Of a DNA stretch of 64,000 nucleotides, positions 42,187-50,873 are shown one piece after another. The stretch spans positions 1-64,000 of the forward strand of contig CAMAUX010000021.1 of NCBI GenBank assembly GCA_945861435.1. The letters run 5' to 3'. A program made the position numbers and the translations under genes. This stretch comes from Chthoniobacter flavus. GTDB taxonomy: Bacteria > Verrucomicrobiota > Verrucomicrobiia > Chthoniobacterales > Chthoniobacteraceae. Position 1 is the stretch's first letter, and the number at the start of each line of letters is the position of its first letter. The notes under the pieces were generated by a model, which made no database searches, was not told where the DNA came from, and worked only from the letters and a program-made list of their open reading frames with translations.

Positions 42187-45100
42187 TTAGTGGCCGGCGG
42201 TCTTCCCTGCAGAGCCCTTCGCCACGGACTTCAACCCGGCAAGATGCGCCACCACATCCCGCAACTCCGAGGCCTTCAGAATCCCGAGCATTGGGGGCAT
42301 CAGTGACATCACAGGTGCCCGCGAGGCAATATCCGCCACCGGCACCTTCTGCTCGGAACCGTCCGGGAGCCGCAGCAGCAGCTCGCCCGCGTCCTCCTTC
42401 ATCAGCGTGCCCCCGAGCACGGTCCCGTTGCTTAGCGTGATGCTCGCAATGCCAAAGCCCGGAGCGATCCGGGCCGACGGACTCACCAGCGACTCCACCA
42501 GATAAGCGCGGTCCTTCTCCAAGCCGATCGCTCGCAGATTCGGCCCCACGCTGCTCCCCGTGTCCCCGACGGAATGACACGCCAGACAGTTCGCTCCCAA
42601 ATGGTTGAGTACCAGCTCCCTGCCGCGAGCGGCATCCCCGCCCTCCGCCAACTCCGCATGCGCAACTCCGTCGGCCGACTGCGAATAATTCCGGGCCAAA
42701 GCCGCGAGTTTCGGCTGCGCTGCTGCGCGTGCACCGAGGGCCTCGAGCACGTCGAGGCGGATCGAAGCAGCGCACTTTCCGGCCACCAGATCCTCGCCAA
42801 GCCGCTCCAAGACAATGTCGCAGGCCGCATCGCCCGCGAGCGCGAGCTGGGCCACACAGTGCTGCTTCTGCGCCACACCGCCCTTCGAAAGAATGCCCGC
42901 CGCAACCTCGGCGAGCCGTCCTGGCTGACCAGGAAGCAGCGCCTCCAACGCCACCATCTGCAACTCGGCGGGGGCCTTGTCGCCAAGCGCAAGCTGCAGA
43001 GTCTCCTCCCAAAGCCCACTGGAACGGTGCTCGGCAGCCATCATGCGGAAGGCTTCCGCACGCACCTTCCCGGCCGCACCGCTGTCCGCCACAATGCCGG
43101 CCGCCTGCTCCGGACGCGCCTTCAGTCCATGCACAAGCATCAGCTCGATGGCCCCCTGCTTGAGCCCGGGCTCGGTAAGCGCCAGCAACGCGTCCAGCTT
43201 CGGCCCGAGCACCCCAGCGATATCCCCCGTGGAAATCTGGCGTGCGTAACCATCCACCCGATCCTGCCGCGGCGGCTGCTTCCATGCGGCGAGGCTGGCG
43301 AGCGCCTCCGACCGGCTCTCTTCCGCAAGCGCTGGATCCAGCACCAGCCCCAGCAAGACCTGTGCACGCTCCGGCGTGCCAATCCGCAGCGCCGCATTGA
43401 TCGCACGGCGCATCGTCATCGTGTCCGAGGGCCTCGCGTCGGCCAGGTGCGCGAGATCCTTCAACGCCTCGGGAATGCCCGGCCCGTCATGAATCGCGCG
43501 CGCCGCCTCCGCGACCAGCGCAGGATCGGGATCGTTGAGAAAGCCGGCCACCATGGGAGATGCCTGCCTGCGCAACGCCAGAAGGCTGGCCGCCCGCGCC
43601 GCCCGCACCGACTGCGTGCGGCTCTTTGCCAACTCCTCACTGGAAGCACATCCCGCCAGTCCCGTCACCACCGCGTGACGGAGCGCCGGATCAGCAAAAT
43701 CCTTCTCCGCCATGCTCATCAGAGCAGGCATGGCCGCGGAAACCTTCAGCCGGCCGAGGGCGAGCGCCCCCTGCATCCGCGCACGCGGCGAGGCATCCGA
43801 CAGCAGCGCAATCAGCTTGGAAGCCTGTTCGGGTGTCGCCGCGGATTCCCCAAGAATACGCGCCGTCTGTGCCCGGACTTCGGGATCCTTGTCGGAAAGA
43901 AGGCCGAGCACGTCCCCGACCGGAGCCGCCTCCCGGCGCAACAACTGTCCGTAACCCCAGATCCCGTGGATGCGCGCGAGCAGCGGAGCCTTGGAATTGC
44001 GCGCGATCGCCAGCAGGGGTTTGTATTCACCGCGCTTGGCGAGTTCGAACTGTGCGCCCTGCCGCACCCGCTGATCCCGGTGCGAGAGATGCGCGGAGAG
44101 CTCCTTGGACGCGAGCTTTGCAAAGCCCGCCTGCAAAAGCGTCCCCGTCTGCTTGCGCACCGCGGCGTCCGCGCCGGCCGGCGTGTCCATGCGCCACACG
44201 GCGCCGAGGCCGTCGGTCGGATAGCCCCCCATCCAGTCGGCAATAAAGAGCGATCCATCCGGATGCCATGCGAGGCCGATCCCCATGAGGCCTGAATGCA
44301 ATGCCTCCACCGTGCTCCGCTGAAACGCCGCACCGTTGCGCTGAAGCTGAAACCCCTGCATGACGCCCCCCGGAAATTCATTGAGGAAAAAGAACCCGCG
44401 CTGCGCAGGCCCGAGTGCGGTGCCTGGATCGTGCTTGAAGCCCGCGGGCCCGTTGCCCGAATACGCGAGCGGAGGGAGAAGGTAGAGAGGCTGCCCCTCT
44501 TGGGATGTTTCCCAGAGCTTCTCCAGCACCCATGGCGTGCGCGCGCCGAGATACTGGTAATTGCAACGCCAGCCGCTGTCGCTGCCCTCCACCACAAAGG
44601 CGAGGCGTTCCTTCTCCCCCTTGAAGTCGGCATCGTTGTCCACCGCGATCAGATCCCCGAAGTCGTCGAATGCCGGCTCCTGCGGGTTGCGCAGCCCATG
44701 GGCGAAGACCTCGAAGTGGGAGCCGTCCGGTTCCACACGCAAAATGCAGCCTTCGTTCGGATGAAAGAAATGCCGCCCTTCGCGCGATGTGACATTCACC
44801 CCCTTGTCGCCAATCGACCAGTAGATGCGCCCGTCCGGCCCGACACTCAGCCCGTGCATGTCGTGCCCGGCGTAGGCGATGTGAATCCCGAAGCCGTGCG
44901 CGACCACCTCCCTCACATCAGCCACGCCGTCATCGTCGGTGTCCTTGAGTCGCCAGAGATCGGGGGCGATGGTCGCGTACACCCAGCCATCGTGGCAGAG
45001 GACGCCGGCCGCGATCCCCGTCACCTCCGTGTTGAAGCCCTCGGCAAAGACCGTGATCTTGTCGGCCACCCCGTCGCCATCCGTGTCGCGCAGTTGGTAG

Positions 45101-45552
45101 ATGCGCTCGGTGAAGGCCGTCAGATCCTTCCAGTCGATCGAGCCGTCGCCGTTGTGGTCTTTGATCGAGCCCAGCGGCAGGCGCAGTTTTCCGGGCGCCA
45201 GTTGCTCGTGATAGAAAGCCGCCTTCTCCTCCACGCTCGTGAGTGAGACATCGTCCGGGATCCACTTTGGGTATTCGCGGATATCCAGATCGGCCACCTT
45301 GCGCCGCGTGGTGGTAGTGACGTAGACGCGCCCCTGCGGATCCACGCTGCACGCCACGGGATCCGGCACATTCAGGCTCCCGGACCACTTCTCAAACGTC
45401 AGCCCCTGCGCGGCCCCCTGCGCCTTTCCCACCGCAGCAGCCGGCTTCTTTGGCGCTTCTGCGGCGGGCGCGGCAAGCGGCAGCAATGCGCCGGTCAGCA
45501 CTAGCAGCGTGGTTTTATGAAAAGCGGACCTGCACGTCTTTTGAGAGTTCAT
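42187..45552 (-). CDS. PVC-type haem-binding membrane-bound dehydrogenase with HEAT repeats
   Basis: This 1121-residue exported protein has a signal peptide ('LLVLTGALLPLAAPAAEA'). Residues about 40-430 form the soluble-glucose-dehydrogenase-like propeller seen in PVC bacteria ('TDGDGVADKITVFAEGFN', 'DGRIYWSIGDKG', 'GLAWHPDGSLFIADWMGG'). The middle holds HEAT-like repeats ('KDPEVRAQTARILGESAATP'). Near residue 1000 the PVC haem motif 'NCLACHSVGDTGSSVGPNL' gives a CxxCH site. Such proteins oxidise sugars and pass electrons to cytochromes. The DUF1080 gene lies upstream on the same strand. The ATG at 45552 is chosen for the signal peptide. Confidence 0.93.
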   Translation of the reverse strand: MNSQKTCRSAFHKTTLLVLTGALLPLAAPAAEAPKKPAAAVGKAQGAAQGLTFEKWSGSLNVPDPVACSVDPQGRVYVTTTTRRKVADLDIREYPKWIPDDVSLTSVEEKAAFYHEQLAPGKLRLPLGSIKDHNGDGSIDWKDLTAFTERIYQLRDTDGDGVADKITVFAEGFNTEVTGIAAGVLCHDGWVYATIAPDLWRLKDTDDDGVADVREVVAHGFGIHIAYAGHDMHGLSVGPDGRIYWSIGDKGVNVTSREGRHFFHPNEGCILRVEPDGSHFEVFAHGLRNPQEPAFDDFGDLIAVDNDADFKGEKERLAFVVEGSDSGWRCNYQYLGARTPWVLEKLWETSQEGQPLYLLPPLAYSGNGPAGFKHDPGTALGPAQRGFFFLNEFPGGVMQGFQLQRNGAAFQRSTVEALHSGLMGIGLAWHPDGSLFIADWMGGYPTDGLGAVWRMDTPAGADAAVRKQTGTLLQAGFAKLASKELSAHLSHRDQRVRQGAQFELAKRGEYKPLLAIARNSKAPLLARIHGIWGYGQLLRREAAPVGDVLGLLSDKDPEVRAQTARILGESAATPEQASKLIALLSDASPRARMQGALALGRLKVSAAMPALMSMAEKDFADPALRHAVVTGLAGCASSEELAKSRTQSVRAARAASLLALRRQASPMVAGFLNDPDPALVAEAARAIHDGPGIPEALKDLAHLADARPSDTMTMRRAINAALRIGTPERAQVLLGLVLDPALAEESRSEALASLAAWKQPPRQDRVDGYARQISTGDIAGVLGPKLDALLALTEPGLKQGAIELMLVHGLKARPEQAAGIVADSGAAGKVRAEAFRMMAAEHRSSGLWEETLQLALGDKAPAELQMVALEALLPGQPGRLAEVAAGILSKGGVAQKQHCVAQLALAGDAACDIVLERLGEDLVAGKCAASIRLDVLEALGARAAAQPKLAALARNYSQSADGVAHAELAEGGDAARGRELVLNHLGANCLACHSVGDTGSSVGPNLRAIGLEKDRAYLVESLVSPSARIAPGFGIASITLSNGTVLGGTLMKEDAGELLLRLPDGSEQKVPVADIASRAPVMSLMPPMLGILKASELRDVVAHLAGLKSVAKGSAGKTAGH

Positions 45553-45662
45553 GGGAAGGGGTGGCACAGCCTACCCGCTCACGGAGCGGGCGATGGATGC
45601 AAAACTCGGCGGAGCGACACCACACCGGGCTGCATCGGTGAGGATCGCATTACCGCCAGCGA

Positions 45663-46334
45663 TTAAAGCTCCTTGAGGCGAAGATTGCGCCAGCGGATTT
45701 CCTCGCCCGGCTCCTTCTTGCCAATGCCATGGACCTGCAGTCCGATGATCCCGCGCAGGGTGAGCCCGTCCTTCAGGTCGGCAGCCTTGACCCCGTTGAT
45801 CCACGTGACGATGTGATCGCCCTGGCACTCGATGCGCGCAGCGTTCCAATCCCCCTGCTTGAAAGCCTTGCGGGCCGCCTCGTTGTTCTTCAGGTCGAAG
45901 AGCCACGCGCGGCGCGCCTCGTCATACACGCCCGCCGTGTAAGCGCGCGCAGAGGGGTCGATCTCGTACTGGTACCCAAAGACGCGGTCGGCGGGAATCT
46001 TGCGGTTCTTGCCCTCTCCAGCCGGCACCTCGGTCTCCTTGTCGAAGAACTCGCTCCGGAACTGGACCCCGGAGTTCATGCTGGGCGCGACCTTGAATTC
46101 GAACTCGAGCACGAAGTCCCCGTAGCTCTTCTTCGAGCAGAGGAATGAGTTGCCCGTGTTGGACACGGTCTTGCCGACGATCGCCCCGTCCTCCACCCGG
46201 TACTCAGCCTTGCCGCTGTGCTGTTCCCAGCCCTCGAGGTCGCGTCCGTTGAAGAGCGGAACAAAGTCGGCGGCATGGAGGGTGGCGGCAAGGGCCACAA
46301 AGCTCAGGGAAAGGAGGGAGGGAATCGGTTTCAT
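45663..46334 (-). CDS. DUF1080 (3-keto-disaccharide hydrolase-like) protein, secreted
   Basis: This 223-residue protein has a signal peptide ('LLSLSFVALAATLHA') followed by a concanavalin-type beta sandwich. The blocks 'FVPLFNGRDLEGWEQHSG', 'SYGDFVLEFEFKVAPSMNSG' and 'GWNAARIECQGDHIVTWING' (in slightly altered form) are diagnostic of DUF1080. Recent work on some family members shows 3-keto-glycoside hydrolase activity; others may simply bind sugar. It is upstream of, and co-directional with, the PVC dehydrogenase (gap 110 bases), which fits a 3-keto sugar route: oxidation, then cleavage. The ATG at 46334 is used. Confidence 0.92.
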   Translation of the reverse strand: MKPIPSLLSLSFVALAATLHAADFVPLFNGRDLEGWEQHSGKAEYRVEDGAIVGKTVSNTGNSFLCSKKSYGDFVLEFEFKVAPSMNSGVQFRSEFFDKETEVPAGEGKNRKIPADRVFGYQYEIDPSARAYTAGVYDEARRAWLFDLKNNEAARKAFKQGDWNAARIECQGDHIVTWINGVKAADLKDGLTLRGIIGLQVHGIGKKEPGEEIRWRNLRLKEL

Positions 46335-46408
46335 GGGCGGCCGAACGTTATCGGCGGCGTGCACGTCAACGCAATCTCGCACTGGCCCGCAGCCTCCGAG
46401 CCCGACGC

Positions 46409-47311
46409 TTAAGCTCCTGCCCGCAGCTGGTCTTCAAGTTCGGCGACGAGCGCAAGGCGACGGTGCTCAAGACCGAGTTGCCTCGCTGCTCCGGAGAGGA
46501 AGGTCACGGAGTTGAGGAATCCGAGGCGCTGCTTCACGGTGAGATTGGCGGTGGGGAGGTTCCACTCTTGGGAGAGCAGCTTGCTGAGCTCCTCGTTGTA
46601 CTCGGTGGTGAAGCAGGAGAAGAGAATGTCCGCCTCAGTGAGCACAATGCACTGGGTGGCCTCGCAGAACGCGGCGCTCTCCGGCGGAAGACTCCGGGTT
46701 TCGAGATAATTCGAACGCGCAAAGGGGACGCCGTTCACGAAGTCGGTGGCCATCAGCATCTGACGGAAGCGGTGGAGCTCCGCCTCGTTCCAACCACACT
46801 CAGTGAGAATGGGGGCGGCAATGTGGAAGGAGAGAGTCTCGATCTCAAAGGGGGAGGTGTTGTTGTGGCCAGGATGACCAAGATCGTGCCCGGCAGCGGC
46901 GACCACGATCTCTGCGATCAGGAACTCGGGGAGACGCTCGCGCTTTCCAAGAATGAAGGCCGCCATGACCACCTCGGCGATGTGGTACTGGTTGTGGTAG
47001 GAGGGCTGATCGGCACCGGTTTCATCGACTTTCTGGGCGATGCACAAGCCGCCGCGGACAAGGTGGGCGTGGCTTTCCGGAAGGTTGAGTTTTTCGAGGA
47101 GAGAGCCAACGACTTGAGAAAGCTTGGCGTTGCGGAAGCGGAGGCCGCGGACTTCATCGCCGAAGATATCGACAAGGACCCGTGGCATCGACTGAGCCGC
47201 TGGATCCATGGCGGGGATGCTCCGCGCGGTACGGTCGAGCGACTGGATGCTTTTCGTGAGGTCGTGCAGGTCGAGCCTGCAGGTCCGAGACATGTCGAAG
47301 TCGTCGTTCAT
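46409..47311 (-). CDS. Cyclic-nucleotide phosphodiesterase class I-like HD protein
   Basis: This 300-residue protein carries the eukaryotic-type PDE motif pair: 'SYHNQYHIAEV' at 104-114 and 'GHDLGHPGHNN' at 141-151 (HDxxHPGxxN), with a later 'LTEADIL' that could supply the fourth metal ligand (Asp228). This differs from usual bacterial HD-GYP proteins. The family hydrolyses cAMP or cGMP in eukaryotes. No regulatory domain is seen; the 100-residue N-terminus is helical. The ATG at 47311 is used; another ATG lies six codons in. It follows the VF530 gene by 71 bases on the same strand. Confidence 0.8.
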   Translation of the reverse strand: MNDDFDMSRTCRLDLHDLTKSIQSLDRTARSIPAMDPAAQSMPRVLVDIFGDEVRGLRFRNAKLSQVVGSLLEKLNLPESHAHLVRGGLCIAQKVDETGADQPSYHNQYHIAEVVMAAFILGKRERLPEFLIAEIVVAAAGHDLGHPGHNNTSPFEIETLSFHIAAPILTECGWNEAELHRFRQMLMATDFVNGVPFARSNYLETRSLPPESAAFCEATQCIVLTEADILFSCFTTEYNEELSKLLSQEWNLPTANLTVKQRLGFLNSVTFLSGAARQLGLEHRRLALVAELEDQLRAGA

Positions 47312-47382
47312 GGCGGAGGGGGCTGGATTGCGGGCGGCGGGGAGAAGCCGCGGCGCACATGCTAGGGGCGCGGATTGAGAGG

Positions 47383-47655
47383 TCAAACAATCCCTTCCGG
47401 TGCGCCAGTTGTTGGAGGTTCCAAGGCAGCAGGAGGTTCGGGGAGCGTTTGCAGGTAAAGCTCCTCAAGCTTTGTGCGTGCCCACGGGGTTTTCCGCAGG
47501 AACTTGAGGCTGGATTTGAGGCTCGGCTCAAAGAGGAAACAGCGGACAACGATCCGTTCGCCCAGCCACTCCCAGCCGTGCTCTTCCACCATTGTGGCAA
47601 GAATGGTTTCGAGCGTGACACCGTGCAAAGGATCGTTGGGATGAGGCCGGTTCAT
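47383..47655 (-). CDS. VF530 family DNA-binding protein (DUF2132)
   Basis: This 90-residue protein contains the family block almost unchanged: 'NDPLHGVTLETILATMVEEH', 'GWEWLGERIVVRCF', 'PSLKSSLKFLRKTPWARTK' and 'EELYL'. VF530 proteins form a small DNA-binding-like helical fold of unknown role. A Pro-rich tail of about 20 residues follows the domain. It is the first gene of an apparent two-gene unit with the PDE-like gene. The ATG at 47655 is the family start. Confidence 0.93.
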   Translation of the reverse strand: MNRPHPNDPLHGVTLETILATMVEEHGWEWLGERIVVRCFLFEPSLKSSLKFLRKTPWARTKLEELYLQTLPEPPAALEPPTTGAPEGIV

Positions 47656-47892
47656 GAGTGCGTGGACGCGCGGGCGGCGCGGAAATCACGGGATGGAGAC
47701 CTTACGGGAGGCATCCCTCCGGGCCAAGGGAAACGAAGGCGCACGGACCGCATCGGGCCCCCTGTTTTTGTCCGTGTGCGTGACTCCGAGAGGCGGGCGG
47801 GAGAGCCGAAACTCATTTGCCAGTACGGCAGAGCGTGCGGCAGGCTGGACGGTATGCCCTCTCAGGATGGAGAGAGCTCCACCCCCCCTGAC

Positions 47893-48876
47893 ATGAAAAT
47901 CCCCCTCCTCTCCCTCGTCGCCGTTTTCTCCAGCGCAGCCTTTCTCTCCGGAGCCGAACTGCGCCTGGGCATCATCGGAACGGACACGTCGCATGTGGTT
48001 GCCTTCACGAAGCTGCTCAATCATCCGGAGGCGCCCGGGCATGTCGCGGGCGCACGGGTGGTGGCGGTGGTGAAAGCACACAGCGACGATATTCCGTCGA
48101 GCTTCGAAAGGGCGGCCGGCTTCGAGGCCACGCTGGAAAAGGAGGGGGTGCGTTTTTATGAAACGATCCCCGCGTTGTGCGCGCAGGTGGATGGCGTGCT
48201 CGTCGAGAGCGTGGACGGCCGGCCGCATCTGGAGCAGGCGCGTCAGGTCATCGCCGCGGGCAAACCCCTTTTCGTGGACAAGCCCATCGGCGGGACGCTG
48301 CGCGATGCGGTGGAGATTTTCCGACTGGCGCGTGCGGCAGGAGTGCCGGTGTTCACTTCCTCTGCATACCGGTTTTACGACAGCCTTGTGGAGCTTCGTA
48401 AAACGGAGATCGGAGAGGTGCGCAGCGCGATTTCCTACGGCCCAGCCTCGCTGGAACCGCATCATCCCGACCTCTTCTGGTACGGGGTGCACCCCACCGA
48501 GGCACTGTTCACCGTGATGGGGCGCGGGTGCGAGACGGTGATGCGCACTACCACGCAGGACACGGATGTGGTGGTCGGGACGTGGAAGGGCGGGCGCGTC
48601 GGCGTCCTCCACGCAGTGCGCACCAAACCGCAGCCGCACCGGGTGCTGCTGTTCGGCAGCAACGGCTTTGCGGAACAGAAGGCGGGAGGCGACAGCTACG
48701 CGCCACTGCTCGGGCAGATCGTGCAGTTCTTCCAAAGCGGCGTCGCGCCCGTGAGCCCGGCGGAGACGATCGAGATGTTTGGCTTCATGGAGGCTGCCGA
48801 CGAAAGCAAGCGGCGCGGCGGAGCGCCCGTGGGCGTGGGCGAAGTGCTGGCCGCGGCGGGTTACACCGCAGAATAG
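47893..48876 (+). CDS. Exported Gfo/Idh/MocA-type oxidoreductase
   Basis: This 327-residue protein begins with a Sec-type signal peptide ('IPLLSLVAVFSSAAFLSGA') followed directly by 'LRLGIIGTDTSHVVAFTKLL', a variant Rossmann start without the full GxGxxG. 'VDGRPHLEQARQVIAAGKPL' and 'FVDKPIGGTLRDAVEIF' are the typical Gfo/Idh block, with Lys in 'DKP'. These enzymes oxidise or reduce sugars with tightly bound NAD(P). An exported, possibly cofactor-less form occurs in PVC bacteria and could act on sugars with the nearby PVC dehydrogenase and DUF1080 proteins. The ATG at 47893 is used. Confidence 0.85.
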   Translation: MKIPLLSLVAVFSSAAFLSGAELRLGIIGTDTSHVVAFTKLLNHPEAPGHVAGARVVAVVKAHSDDIPSSFERAAGFEATLEKEGVRFYETIPALCAQVDGVLVESVDGRPHLEQARQVIAAGKPLFVDKPIGGTLRDAVEIFRLARAAGVPVFTSSAYRFYDSLVELRKTEIGEVRSAISYGPASLEPHHPDLFWYGVHPTEALFTVMGRGCETVMRTTTQDTDVVVGTWKGGRVGVLHAVRTKPQPHRVLLFGSNGFAEQKAGGDSYAPLLGQIVQFFQSGVAPVSPAETIEMFGFMEAADESKRRGGAPVGVGEVLAAAGYTAE

Positions 48877-48890
48877 CCGGGGAGACCGCT

Positions 48891-49409
48891 TCAGTGGCTG
48901 CGCTCCGCGCGGACGGCCGGCGCGTGCTCATTCACCACCGCCGCCCGCTGACTGAGAAGGTCGCGGATTTCCTTCAAAAGCGCGACCTCCGGCTTGTCGA
49001 TGACCGTGAGCTTGATGGCTTCAGAGCGGCGGAAGGCGTTGACGCCCTTGATGAGGGCGAAGATGCAGCCCGCCATAATAAGGAAGTTGAGCGAGACGGT
49101 GAGGAAGTTGCCCCATGCGATCACGGGACCAAGCTTGCGGGCATCTGCGAGGGAGATTCCGGCGGGGATCTTTTCAGAGAGCGGGAGGTAGAGGTTGGAG
49201 AAGTCGAGGTCCCCAAGGATTTTCCCGAGGGGAGGCATGACGATGTCCTCCACGAGAGACGTGACGATCTTGCTGAACGCGGCGCCTGTGACCACGCCGA
49301 CTGCAAGGTCGACGACATTGCCCCGGTTAATGAACTCGCGGAACTCGCGCAGGATGCTCAACGGCTTTGCGACGATGGGATGCGATGCGGGTGAAACTTC
49401 AGAGGACAC
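48891..49409 (-). CDS. mscL: Large-conductance mechanosensitive channel MscL
   Basis: This 172-residue protein has 'LREFREFINRGNVVDLAVGV', the amphipathic N-terminal helix and start of TM1, then 'GAAFSKIVTSLVEDIVMPPL', and TM2 'NFLTVSLNFLIMAGCIFALI'. These are the MscL signature blocks. The homopentamer opens under membrane tension to release solutes during hypo-osmotic shock. The periplasmic loop and the C-terminal region are slightly longer than in E. coli (136 residues). The start is GTG at 49409. It converges with the exported oxidoreductase gene with a 14-base gap. Confidence 0.96.
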   Translation of the reverse strand: MSSEVSPASHPIVAKPLSILREFREFINRGNVVDLAVGVVTGAAFSKIVTSLVEDIVMPPLGKILGDLDFSNLYLPLSEKIPAGISLADARKLGPVIAWGNFLTVSLNFLIMAGCIFALIKGVNAFRRSEAIKLTVIDKPEVALLKEIRDLLSQRAAVVNEHAPAVRAERSH

Positions 49410-49559
49410 GGTCGGTGGAGGTGCGGTGGCGGGGTTTTTCGGCGAAGGGATGGCGCAGCGCCAAGGCGCGGTCAGCTTACGACGCTCCTCTGGATTTCCA
49501 AGCTCGTGTTGACTCGAAGCCCGAGGATGCGGGCCTCCACGGCCGGTGTGCGGCTGACG

Positions 49560-50873
49560 TCAGGCGAAGACGCCTATGGCGGGCTTGCCCTTGTTACCGA
49601 CGGTCATCGGGCGGCCGCTGGGAGTGATGACTTCCTCGTCGAGACGCAGACCCGCAGCCCAGCCAATGGTGGCGTGGAGGTCGCCGGGGCTCACGCCATC
49701 GGATTTTACGGAGTGCCCCTTGTCGTCGCTCTGACCGTAGGCATAGCCGCCCTTCACTCCGCCGCCAGCCAGCACGCTGGAGAAGACGATGGGGTGATGG
49801 CCTCGACCGCCGCCATCGAAGGAGGGTTTGCGGCCGAACTCGGTGGTGATGATGACGAGGGTGCTGGAGAGCAGCCCGCGCGCATCGAGATCCTGCACGA
49901 GGGCCGCGAAAGCTTTGTCGAGTTCGCCGCCTCGGTCCTCCATGGCGTCCTCGAGATCCTTGTGCATGTCCCAGCCACCACTGTGGACCTCGACGAAACG
50001 CACACCGTTCTCCACAAGACGCCGCGCGAGGAGGCATCCCTGACCGAAGCGGCCTTTGCCATAACGGTCCCGGTTTTCCGCCGATTCCGCGGAGAGATCG
50101 AAGGCCTTGAGGTCGGAGCTTTTCATGAGCCCCATGGTGGAGTCGTAGAAGTCCGTGTAAGCGCGCACGTTTTCATCGGCGGCTTTTTGGAGGTAGTCGG
50201 CGTTTAGTTTGCCAAGGAGCTCGAGCCGGGCCTTGTTCTTGTCCTCCGGGACGAGGCTGCGGGAATTGGCGAGGCCGCTCTGCGGATCGAGCAGGGGCAA
50301 GGGCGAGTAGGTGGCCGGGAAGAAGCCGTTGCCGTGCGCGGCGCTCTGGTTGATGCAGACCGAGGAGGGAAGCGTCTTGCTGCTGGGTCCGAGGTAATGC
50401 TGGGCCCACGCTCCGAGGACTGGGTGGACGATGGTGCCGCGCTTTTCAAAGCCGGTGCGCATCAGGTAGCGGGCGCTATCGTGCACACCCACCTTGGCGG
50501 ACATCGAACGCACCACGGTGATCTTGTCGCCGACCTTCGCCGTTTCAGGAAAAAAGGAGGTGAGCTGGAAGTCGCCCTTCGTGGAGATGGCACTGCCCGG
50601 CCCCTTGGTCGGCCCGGTCTTGGGATCGTAGGAATCGATGTGGCTCATGCCGCCGTCCATGAAGAGCATGATCACGTGCTTGGCGGCGCCGAAGCCCGGC
50701 CCTTTGCCGGCCGAAGCCGACGAGGCTGGAGCCGCGGATTTTCCCGCGCCCTTTGCGGCGCCGAATGCTTGCTGGATGCCGGCCGGCAGGACTGTGAGAC
50801 CGAAGGCCGCGCGAGCGCAGAATTCGACGAAGCTGCGGCGGGCGAGTGGATCGCGGAGTTGATCGGGGTTCAT
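49560..50873 (-). CDS. DUF1501 domain protein
   Basis: This 437-residue protein opens with 'LARRSFVEFCARAAFGLTVL', a Tat-like leader with RR in 'ARRSF', then the alkaline phosphatase-like DUF1501 core. Diagnostic parts are 'HVIMLFMDGGMSHIDSYDPK', 'FGQGCLLARRLVENGVRFVE' and 'STLVIITTEFGRKPS'. DUF1501 proteins are hallmarks of Planctomycetes and Verrucomicrobia and always pair with DUF1549/DUF1553 cytochrome proteins, as here: the start codon overlaps the upstream gene's stop by four bases (ATGA). They are believed to act in the periplasm on sulfated or complex polysaccharides, but no activity is shown. Confidence 0.95.
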   Translation of the reverse strand: MNPDQLRDPLARRSFVEFCARAAFGLTVLPAGIQQAFGAAKGAGKSAAPASSASAGKGPGFGAAKHVIMLFMDGGMSHIDSYDPKTGPTKGPGSAISTKGDFQLTSFFPETAKVGDKITVVRSMSAKVGVHDSARYLMRTGFEKRGTIVHPVLGAWAQHYLGPSSKTLPSSVCINQSAAHGNGFFPATYSPLPLLDPQSGLANSRSLVPEDKNKARLELLGKLNADYLQKAADENVRAYTDFYDSTMGLMKSSDLKAFDLSAESAENRDRYGKGRFGQGCLLARRLVENGVRFVEVHSGGWDMHKDLEDAMEDRGGELDKAFAALVQDLDARGLLSSTLVIITTEFGRKPSFDGGGRGHHPIVFSSVLAGGGVKGGYAYGQSDDKGHSVKSDGVSPGDLHATIGWAAGLRLDEEVITPSGRPMTVGNKGKPAIGVFA

